Assembly (NCBI GenBank): GCA_020426005.1
Contig: JAGQQW010000017.1
Coordinates: 1-45,030, forward strand
Source of the DNA: Planctomycetota bacterium
GTDB lineage: Bacteria > Planctomycetota > UBA1135 > GCA-002748355
Direction of reading: 5' to 3'
Length of the DNA: 45,030 bases
The notes under the pieces were generated by a model that saw only the letters and a program-made list of their open reading frames with translations, was not told where the DNA came from and searched no databases. The position numbers and the translations under genes were made by a program. Positions 8,654-14,892 of the stretch are shown here, piece by piece (the first letter of the stretch is position 1; every line of letters starts with the position of its first letter).

Positions 8654-9304
8654 ATGTACGAAATTCACGACGACCGTCCCACTCTCCCTCGCCTCAACGA
8701 ACCAGCGCCCGATTTCGAAGCCGTGACCACACACGGCACGCGCAAGCTCGCCGACTATCGCGGCAAGTGGCTGATCCTATTCTCCCACCCTGCGGACTTC
8801 ACTCCCGTGTGCACGACCGAGTTCCTCGCATTCGCTCGGCGGCACGCCGAGTTCCAAGACCTCGATTGCGAACTCCTCGGCTTGTCGATCGACAGCAAGT
8901 TCGCGCACATCGCATGGGTGCGGAACATCAAGGAGAAGTTCGGTGTCGACATCCCGTTCCCGATCATCGAGGACCTCTCGATGCGGGTCGCGCACGCCTA
9001 CGGCATGATCCAGCCCGGCGCGAGCGACACGTCGGCCGTCCGCGCAACGTTCGTGATCGATCCGCAGGGCGTGCTGCGCGCGATGGTCTACTACCCGATG
9101 TCCAACGGGCGCTCGATCGACGAATTCTTGCGGCTCGTGCGAGCGTTGCGCACGACCGACGAACACAAGGTCGCGACTCCCGAAGCCTGGCAGCCAGGCG
9201 ATCCAGTCATCGTGCCGCCGCCGGCGACGACCGAAGCCGCCGAGCAGCGCGTGCACGAGGGGTACGAGAGCACGGACTGGTACTTCGCGAAGCGCAGCCT
9301 CTGA
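8654..9304 (+). CDS. 1-Cys (Prx6-type) peroxiredoxin
   Basis: 216 residues from the ATG at 8654 (AGAAG lies a few bases upstream). A large open frame extends further upstream but reads as antisense of the beta-helix gene. It reduces hydrogen peroxide and organic hydroperoxides in the cytoplasm. The catalytic loop is HPADFTPVCTTEF, with peroxidatic Cys53 in PxxxTxxC, and the conserved Arg lies in AVRATFVIDPQG. The long C-terminal arm (from about residue 150, WQPGDPVIVPPP to DWYFAKRSL) is typical of Prx6. The second Cys pair that archaeal members carry there is absent, so this should be a one-Cys enzyme. It contrasts with the UGA-containing peroxiredoxin at 37507-38136, which belongs to another subfamily. 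Confidence 0.93.
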   Translation: MYEIHDDRPTLPRLNEPAPDFEAVTTHGTRKLADYRGKWLILFSHPADFTPVCTTEFLAFARRHAEFQDLDCELLGLSIDSKFAHIAWVRNIKEKFGVDIPFPIIEDLSMRVAHAYGMIQPGASDTSAVRATFVIDPQGVLRAMVYYPMSNGRSIDEFLRLVRALRTTDEHKVATPEAWQPGDPVIVPPPATTEAAEQRVHEGYESTDWYFAKRSL

Positions 9305-9623
9305 AACCCTGAGTCGTAGCGCCGCCCCGAGCCCGCGGGGCGTGCAACAAGATATGCGCGACCGCGCAGAATCGGCCCGTGATGACCGGCGACCCCATAA
9401 ACCACGGCATGAGTCTGCACGATCGTGCATCCAGAGAGCCGTCAAATCGTCGGCGGACGAGTTTGCGCATCTCGTGGCGAACACGTCCTCGACGAGCTCG
9501 TCGGCCGAGTTGGGGATTGCATTGCGCGCATCGACGAGTTGCCGTTCGATGCCCGGAAGAAAGACAAACTGGGCAAAGCGTGCGCGCACCGAATCAACCG
9601 GCTCTCCGGGCACTGAACTCGAC
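9305..9623. other. Intergenic region after the peroxiredoxin gene
   Basis: 319 bp between the peroxiredoxin and the 3' end of the membrane-protein operon (convergent). Apart from the doubtful short reading frame at 9425-9616, I see no gene, RNA or clear terminator. Confidence 0.4.
9425..9616 (+). CDS. Possible small protein, 63 residues
   Basis: GTG-started frame whose C-terminal two thirds look protein-like: an amphipathic stretch (VLDELVGRVGDCIARIDELP) followed by a charged tail (FDARKKDKLGKACAHRI). There is no Shine-Dalgarno site and no family match that I recognise. The start is uncertain. It could equally be a non-coding open frame in GC-rich DNA. Confidence 0.25.
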   Translation: MHPESRQIVGGRVCASRGEHVLDELVGRVGDCIARIDELPFDARKKDKLGKACAHRINRLSGH

Positions 9624-10268
9624 TCAGCGCACGACGGATGGCGGCGCAATGAGGTTGTAGACCGCTTCGAAGAAGTTCGTCGCTCCGCGAAAATCCGGCG
9701 CGGTACCCGAGAAGAACGGTGCGTCCACACCTCCGAGCGAGATCCCGAAGAACGGTCTCATGTACCAAGCAGCCTGTCCGCCGGTCACGAGCGACAGGCC
9801 AAGCCAAAAGGCCATCAACACGACGCACGTGTGAGCCGCGATGCCGAACTCGCTGAGCAACGAGCGCGCACCTCGAACGAGCGCAATGCTGCCGCAGAGC
9901 GCAATCAGCGCGACATTGATGCCCTGGAAGAACGGGTACCCACCGAGGTCGCTGATCGACTTCGGTGGTTCCATCGTCCATGCGAGGAACAGCATCACAG
10001 GACTCATGCTCGCGAGCAGAACCGAAGTGTCGCGAAACAAGACGACGACGAAGCGCTGCACGGCGCGAAACCCGAGACGCGGCGCGAGAAAACAAGCGAT
10101 CACGTAGTACGCGACTGCGCAGATGGTCGTCGTCGTCAGGATCAGTAGCGGGAACTTGACGAGGTTCCTCGTTGCATAGGTGAGACTGTGACTCGCACCG
10201 ATCGAGAATCCGTACGACGCCGATGCTACGACCAATTCCGGCAATAGGCGGCGCAATCCCGGGCTCAC
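9624..10268 (-). CDS. Polytopic membrane protein, second gene of a two-gene operon
   Basis: 214 residues from a GTG at 10268 that overlaps the TGA of the upstream gene (GTGA, 4 bp), so translation is probably coupled. The earlier part of the long open frame is only the shadow of that upstream gene. About five membrane segments are visible, including FPLLILTTTTICAVAYYVIA, DTSVLLASMSPVMLFLAW, FQGINVALIALCGSIALV and HTCVVLMAFWLGLSLV. The layout (soluble N-terminus, then a block of helices) recalls Yip1-like proteins, but I cannot assign a family. Its partner is most likely the product of the overlapping gene. Confidence 0.7.
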   Translation of the reverse strand: MSPGLRRLLPELVVASASYGFSIGASHSLTYATRNLVKFPLLILTTTTICAVAYYVIACFLAPRLGFRAVQRFVVVLFRDTSVLLASMSPVMLFLAWTMEPPKSISDLGGYPFFQGINVALIALCGSIALVRGARSLLSEFGIAAHTCVVLMAFWLGLSLVTGGQAAWYMRPFFGISLGGVDAPFFSGTAPDFRGATNFFEAVYNLIAPPSVVR

Positions 10269-10930
10269 AGGATTCCGAGCAGCTGTGCCATGCGATAGGT
10301 CATGAAGACGAAGAGCACCTGCCAAACGAACAACACCACGGAGTTCGATTGCAAGTCCTTCATGAGCTTGTCGGCGAACAGGCACCGATGTTGTTGCGCG
10401 ACACCGGCGAGGAGCGACAGCGTGAGGAGAACGATCGACAAGTGCCCAGTCGTGATCTTGCCATTCGATGCCCCCATCGTTTGATCGAGGAACCACACGA
10501 TCGGGAAGAAGCCGAACGAAAAGAGCGCAGCCGTCGTCGTGATCACGAGTGCGAGCACGAAGTTCTGACGGAAGTCGATCGCTGCACCGAGGTAGGCGCT
10601 GAACACGATCAGCGACGGCAGACAGATGCCCATCGTCCCCACGAAGAGCGTCGCGACGTCGAGGAACCGACTCGAATCGCGCACGAGGCCGTACGGAATC
10701 GCGAAGAGGATGCTTCCGATCAGCAGAACGATCACCAGCCTCCCGAGGTGGCGTCGCTGCGCAACGTTGGCCGTCAAGCGCGCGCGGCCCGCGAGAACGA
10801 CCTCGAGCAAGTGGAACGGCACGACCAGTGCGCGATCGATTTCGGCTCGTTCGAACGGCTCGGGCGGCGGGGATAGCCGCGGTGGCGCGGACGGACTCGG
10901 CTCGGCAGCAGGCACGGGGGTATCGGTCAT
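10265..10930 (-). CDS. Polytopic membrane protein, first gene of a two-gene operon
   Basis: 221 residues. The N-terminus is proline-rich and cytosolic (TPVPAAEPSPSAPPRLSPPP), followed by a conserved-looking segment (RALVVPFHLLEVVLAGRARL). Five hydrophobic helices follow, among them LVIVLLIGSILFAIPYGLV and LIVFSAYLGAAI. ATG at 10930 with AGGTGAT about 9 bases upstream. The stop overlaps the next start by 4 bp. Upstream lie two CTTTGC-N3-GCAAAG dyads (10951-10993) that probably regulate the pair. No enzymatic motif is seen; the function is unknown. Confidence 0.75.
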   Translation of the reverse strand: MTDTPVPAAEPSPSAPPRLSPPPEPFERAEIDRALVVPFHLLEVVLAGRARLTANVAQRRHLGRLVIVLLIGSILFAIPYGLVRDSSRFLDVATLFVGTMGICLPSLIVFSAYLGAAIDFRQNFVLALVITTTAALFSFGFFPIVWFLDQTMGASNGKITTGHLSIVLLTLSLLAGVAQQHRCLFADKLMKDLQSNSVVLFVWQVLFVFMTYRMAQLLGIL

Positions 10931-11258
10931 CGGAGATCACCTCGCTTTTACTTTGCTACGCAAAGCATACCTCAAAGCTTTGCATTGCAAAGCATGGAGC
11001 GAAAAAGGGTTCACGAACCATGCGAATCGCACGATCGACGGTCACGATCGACTGGCACGTCACGCAAGGAACGGCGAGTTGGCGGTGCCATCGGCACAAT
11101 CGCGCGTTTTGGACTGGATGCCACGTGCGACTCCCGTCGACACTGCGCCCAAATGCACGATCGATCCCTAGAAGCCCAACCGACAAACCGGGCAGACACG
11201 CATCGGCCGATCGCACGCGCGTGGATGGATCCCGCCGCGCTTCCAGACATATTGGTTC
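10931..11258. other. Divergent intergenic region between the membrane operon and a methyltransferase
   Basis: 328 bp. It contains the two operator-like dyads (separate entry) near the membrane operon. Toward the methyltransferase I see no defined promoter box. Short open frames here have no protein-like composition. Confidence 0.4.
10951..10993. promoter_or_regulatory. Two operator-like dyads upstream of the membrane operon
   Basis: CTTTGC-TAC-GCAAAG occupies 10951-10965 and GCTTTGC-ATT-GCAAAGC occupies 10977-10993. Both have the same arms and a 3-bp spacer, and their centres are 27 bp apart (about two and a half helical turns). They lie 21-63 bp upstream of the ATG at 10930, where a repressor or activator would act. 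Two matching palindromes in otherwise unremarkable sequence are unlikely by chance, but the cognate regulator is not identifiable here. Confidence 0.55.
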
Positions 11259-12278
11259 GTGGTCGCCTTTCGGGCGAAGGTCGCTGACGTGCTCCGCCAC
11301 TTCACGCGCGTCAGGCGCGCGTCCAAGCCCAGATCGATCGATCTCGCGCCTCCTCGAACTGTCGTTCCCCAAGTAGATCCGATTACGCCGCTTGCGCTTG
11401 CCGCAGTCGTCGATGTGCCATGCGAGCTCTGCGGGCGCACGGATCCATGCGTGACGCTGCACGACCGCGTCCCCGCAATCGAGACGCCTTCGCGCGTCGT
11501 CCGTTGTCCGGACTGCTCGATGATCTTCCTCACGCCGCGGCTCGCGACGTACGAGAATGGTTGGACCAACGACCCGAGTTTTCTGGAGACGAACTATCTA
11601 CCGGAACTCGAGCTGCGGGGCCTCTGTCCACGAACGAGACAGCTCGATCGTCGTCGGAACGCGTCCTGGCACTCCGGCATCTTCAAGACGCTCGAGCAGT
11701 TTGCGACGACGAGGACGCTACTCGACGTCGGATGCTCCATCGGCACGACGCTGCTCGCTGCCGCCGATCGCGCGTGGGGCGCGCGCGGGATCGAGCTGTC
11801 CGCGGTCCTCGCGGGATACGGGCGAAACGTCCTCGGCGTCGACATCATGACTGCCGATTTCGAGACTGCGCATCTCGACGCACAGGACTTCGATTGCGTG
11901 ACGATGCTCGATTACCTGCCGCACTGCTTCCAGCCGTATCACAGCTTGAAGCGCGCGCATGGCATGTTGCGCGATGGCGGCGTGTTGTTCGCCAGCTGTC
12001 CGAACGTCGAGGGACGGGCGCATCTCGATTACGGCATTGACTGGTGCTGCTTCGTCTCGGACCACTACTTCTACTATTCGGCGGAGTCGCTGACCAAGTC
12101 GTTGGTCGACGCGGGCTTCGAGTCCGTGCTCGTGCTCCGAGGGTTGCCATTGCCGAATGAGCCGCTGCATCGGCAAATTCGGCGCCTGCGTGGCGCGCGC
12201 AAGCGACCGGTGCTAGAGGTGCACGGGGATCCGCTCGGCGACACGCTCTACGCGTGGGCAATCAAGTCGTCCAGCTGA
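11259..12278 (+). CDS. Class I SAM-dependent methyltransferase with N-terminal Cys4 zinc-binding motif
   Basis: 339 residues from a GTG. The N-terminal 55 residues are basic and variable, so a later start is possible. Cys55, Cys58, Cys83 and Cys86 (CELC and CPDC) form a putative zinc ribbon, common in methyltransferases acting on nucleotide sugars or lipid-linked glycans. Motif I, LLDVGCSIG, lies at 154-162, followed by an acidic residue at the end of strand 2 (GIELS). A post-I region (FDCVTMLDYLPHCFQP) and the Methyltransf_23-like GMLRDGGVLFASCPN are also present. The substrate is not predictable. It reads away from the membrane operon and converges on the next gene. Confidence 0.8.
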   Translation: MVAFRAKVADVLRHFTRVRRASKPRSIDLAPPRTVVPQVDPITPLALAAVVDVPCELCGRTDPCVTLHDRVPAIETPSRVVRCPDCSMIFLTPRLATYENGWTNDPSFLETNYLPELELRGLCPRTRQLDRRRNASWHSGIFKTLEQFATTRTLLDVGCSIGTTLLAAADRAWGARGIELSAVLAGYGRNVLGVDIMTADFETAHLDAQDFDCVTMLDYLPHCFQPYHSLKRAHGMLRDGGVLFASCPNVEGRAHLDYGIDWCCFVSDHYFYYSAESLTKSLVDAGFESVLVLRGLPLPNEPLHRQIRRLRGARKRPVLEVHGDPLGDTLYAWAIKSSS

Positions 12279-12393
12279 TCGAAATCGAGTTCCAGAAGCG
12301 TCATCGCCAACCTCGTCGGCAACGAAGCGTCGGCAACGAAGCCGGCACGGGTCTCAACAAGCAACCTGCTCTGGGAGGGACAGGGGCGTGTGA

Positions 12394-13554
12394 CTACCGC
12401 ACGTCGATCGCCCACGTCAGCCCGTTCGACAAGAGCACACCGAGAGCGTTCGCACTCGAGTCGATGGCCAGGGTTTGCAAGTGCAGCGAGAACTTCGCGA
12501 GAGACGGCGAGCTCGGAATCGGTAGCGCGTGCGTCGCGGTCGAACCCGTCACGGCGAAGGCGATCGAAAGGGACGGGTTGATGTTGAGGAAGCAACTCGG
12601 TGCGCCAGCCGCTGTCAAATCGATGCCTTGAGGGAAGCGCGAGAAGCCGAGCATCAGGACGGCGATTTGGGACGTAGACGGAAGCGAATGCGTCACGGCG
12701 CTGGCGGTCGTCGCGAGGACCGGGCGAGCACCACCACGCAGCCCTAGCGCTGGTGAGCCGCAGCCCTTACCGAACTCGATCGCCCGCGCCGAATCGGAAC
12801 CCACGTGGATGTTGTCGAGGCCGTACGTCGCGCCCTCGAAATGCAACCAAACCGCGTCCCACGACTTCGGGTTCTTCGCATCGAGGGAAGTCTGGTCGAG
12901 CGCCAAAGGGATGCCTTGAAGCCCCGGCACCGCGACGTTCGCAGTCTTCGCCGAGAGGTTCTCGACGTCGACCCAGCCGAGGCCGGCTCCGGATGCAGCG
13001 GTGAAATCCATGACGACTCGCACGCGGAGCCAGTCGCCGCCCTTCACTGCGCCGGCATTCGTGAGGGGCACCTTCGTCACTTGGCCAGCAGCGTCGATCA
13101 ACCGAAGCTGCACGTTGGCCTGCGAACCAATGCTGAAGCGAACTCCGAGTTCGCCTGCCTGGCTGCCACGAATGGTGCCGTCGGCGTTCGCATCGTGCGC
13201 CAATCCGAACGTCCCACCCCAATAACCGACGAGCATGTCGGCTTGGAAGTACGCCGAATTCTCACTGCCCGCGAACTTCGCATAGCTCCAGTTCGCGTCG
13301 TTGATGCGCGATGCGTCACAGCCATATCCAGGGCCGACTTCCTGGAAGCGCAAGGACTGCGTGCCATCGTGGGACAAGGTCGCCGTCACACCGCAGCGGT
13401 TGCTCGCCTTGAACGTCTGCTCGCTCCAACCGTCCTGCTTGTCGAGCGCAGTGTATGGGTGCTGGTCGTTGCCGCTGAGTTTGTTGAAGTCGTAGACGAA
13501 CTGCGAAGTGGCCGACGAGGCAAGAGCGAACGCAAAGAGAGAGAGTCGAAGCAT
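12394..13554 (-). CDS. Secreted protein with planctomycete-type C-terminal domain
   Basis: 386 residues with a signal peptide (LRLSLFAFALASSATSQ). The mature N-terminal domain (about 18-255) starts FVYDFNKLSGNDQHPYTALD and contains aspartate/asparagine-rich segments (HDANADGTIRG) and aromatic strands. This is compatible with a lectin-like jelly-roll or carbohydrate-binding fold, but that is inference. From about 260 (EFGKGCGSPALGLRGG) it carries the C-terminal domain also seen on the ELW and beta-helix proteins, ending LLSNGLTWAIDVR. ATG at 13554. The 115-bp gap to the convergent methyltransferase shows only a short duplicated GTCGGCAACGAAG. Confidence 0.7.
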   Translation of the reverse strand: MLRLSLFAFALASSATSQFVYDFNKLSGNDQHPYTALDKQDGWSEQTFKASNRCGVTATLSHDGTQSLRFQEVGPGYGCDASRINDANWSYAKFAGSENSAYFQADMLVGYWGGTFGLAHDANADGTIRGSQAGELGVRFSIGSQANVQLRLIDAAGQVTKVPLTNAGAVKGGDWLRVRVVMDFTAASGAGLGWVDVENLSAKTANVAVPGLQGIPLALDQTSLDAKNPKSWDAVWLHFEGATYGLDNIHVGSDSARAIEFGKGCGSPALGLRGGARPVLATTASAVTHSLPSTSQIAVLMLGFSRFPQGIDLTAAGAPSCFLNINPSLSIAFAVTGSTATHALPIPSSPSLAKFSLHLQTLAIDSSANALGVLLSNGLTWAIDVR

Positions 13555-13680
13555 GGCGCCTCCGTGAGAAGGTTCTGCGGGTCCGATGGACAGCCGATTG
13601 GCGTCAGCATAGCGATGCCTCTTGTTAGCGATGGCAGGGAGCTCGGCCGACGAATACCCGGAGGCTCGACAGGTGCAGAT

Positions 13681-14481
13681 CTACCGCCCACCACCCGCCA
13701 TCCGCCGACGCTGCTCGAAGAGCACCAGAGAGGCTGCAACGGACACGTTGAGACTTTCGACGCTGGTCGCCATCGGAATGCTGACGCGCAGATCGCACCG
13801 GTCCGCGAGCTGCGGTGGCAGCCCTGGGCCTTCGGCACCGAAGAGGAACGCGATCGGCGCTGGGCCGAAGTCCGCTTCCCACAACGGTGTCCCACCGTGC
13901 ATCTGCGTCGCGACGAGACGCAATCGGTGTTTGCGAGCGAGTCGAAGGAACTCGTCTTGGGACAGCTCGCTGATCGACGGCAAGCGGAAGATGCTGCCGG
14001 CGGACCCGCGCAACGCCTTTTCCTTCCACGGATCCGCCGATCCCTCGATTGCTACGAACCCACTCGCGCCAGCAGCCTCGGCACTGCGCACGATCGCCCC
14101 GACGTTGCCCGGATCTCGGACCGCGACGGCAACGGCGATGCAAGGAAACGGACCGCGAACGAGATCCTCGAAGGCGAAGCGCTTCTTTGCCGCGACGATG
14201 AGCACACCTTGGGGAGTCGTGACGCCACTCGCCCTCGCGAGCACGTCGTGATCGCACTCCTTGATCGTGGCACCGGCCTTTGCGAGTCGATGCATGAGTT
14301 CCTTGCCGCGCTCCTTCTGCGTGAGCTTCGGCGACACCAGTGCGAGTTCGACGTCGAGACCCGCATCGATCGCTTCTTCGACGAGGCGTACGCCTTCGAC
14401 GGCAACGAGGTCCTTCTCGTCACCATCACGAATCGCTCGGATGCGTTTGATGAGCGGGTTCTTGGTCGATTGGATGTCCAT
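13681..14481 (-). CDS. TrmH/SpoU-family RNA 2'-O-methyltransferase
   Basis: 266 residues from the ATG at 14481 (MDIQSTKNP). A second ATG nine bases earlier is equally possible; the longer open frame would run into the divergent cupin gene. It transfers methyl from SAM to a ribose 2'-OH in rRNA or tRNA. An N-terminal L30-like substrate-binding domain (KNPLIKRIRAIRD, then VEGVRLVEEAI) precedes the SPOUT knot. Motif 1 is DPGNVGAIVRSAEAAGA (123-139), motif 2 is FGAEGPGLP (214-222) and motif 3 is SVESLNVSVAASLVLFE (240-256). The exact RNA target (for example 23S rRNA) cannot be told from sequence. Divergent from the cupin gene, 40 bp apart. Confidence 0.9.
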   Translation of the reverse strand: MDIQSTKNPLIKRIRAIRDGDEKDLVAVEGVRLVEEAIDAGLDVELALVSPKLTQKERGKELMHRLAKAGATIKECDHDVLARASGVTTPQGVLIVAAKKRFAFEDLVRGPFPCIAVAVAVRDPGNVGAIVRSAEAAGASGFVAIEGSADPWKEKALRGSAGSIFRLPSISELSQDEFLRLARKHRLRLVATQMHGGTPLWEADFGPAPIAFLFGAEGPGLPPQLADRCDLRVSIPMATSVESLNVSVAASLVLFEQRRRMAGGGR

Positions 14482-14521
14482 CGCGCGCATCGTAGCAGCG
14501 TCGCGCGCTACCCTCGCCTCC

Positions 14522-14881
14522 ATGGACAAGGTCAATCTCGAGGACAAGCTCTCGCGCATCCACGAACACTGGTCCCCCAAGATCGTCGGCGAACTCAACG
14601 GCCAGCACGTCAAACTCGCGAAGATCGAAGGGACCTTCGACTGGCATCATCACGCGGAAGAGGACGAGCTCTTCCTCGTGATCGATGGCGAGTTCCGCAT
14701 GGAGTTCCGTGACCGAAGCGTGCAACTCGCCGTCGGTGAGTTCTTGATCGTGCCACGCGGCGTCGAGCATCGTCCGGTCGCGGAACGCGAGGCGAGCATT
14801 CTGCTCTTCGAGCCAATCACGACACGGAACACCGGCAACGTCGTGACCGACCGCACGGTCGAGCATCCCGAACGACTCTGA
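14522..14881 (+). CDS. Small single-domain cupin
   Basis: 119 residues. Cupin motif 1 (WHHHAEEDELFLVIDG) gives His42, His44 and Glu49, and motif 2 (GEFLIVPRGVEHRP) gives His83, so all four metal ligands are present. Close in style to small cytosolic cupins annotated as mannose-6-phosphate-isomerase-like, but no catalytic function should be assumed. No Shine-Dalgarno site is visible before the ATG at 14522, so the message may be leaderless. Its promoter would have to lie within the 40-bp gap or inside the divergent methyltransferase gene. Confidence 0.85.
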   Translation: MDKVNLEDKLSRIHEHWSPKIVGELNGQHVKLAKIEGTFDWHHHAEEDELFLVIDGEFRMEFRDRSVQLAVGEFLIVPRGVEHRPVAEREASILLFEPITTRNTGNVVTDRTVEHPERL

Positions 14882-14892
14882 TCCCCGCGTGC

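Noticed and set aside
10269..10940. 438-residue single membrane protein over 9624-10940
   Set aside because: Its first 224 codons are a shadow frame of the upstream membrane gene. The GTG overlapping that gene's stop gives a clean two-gene arrangement.
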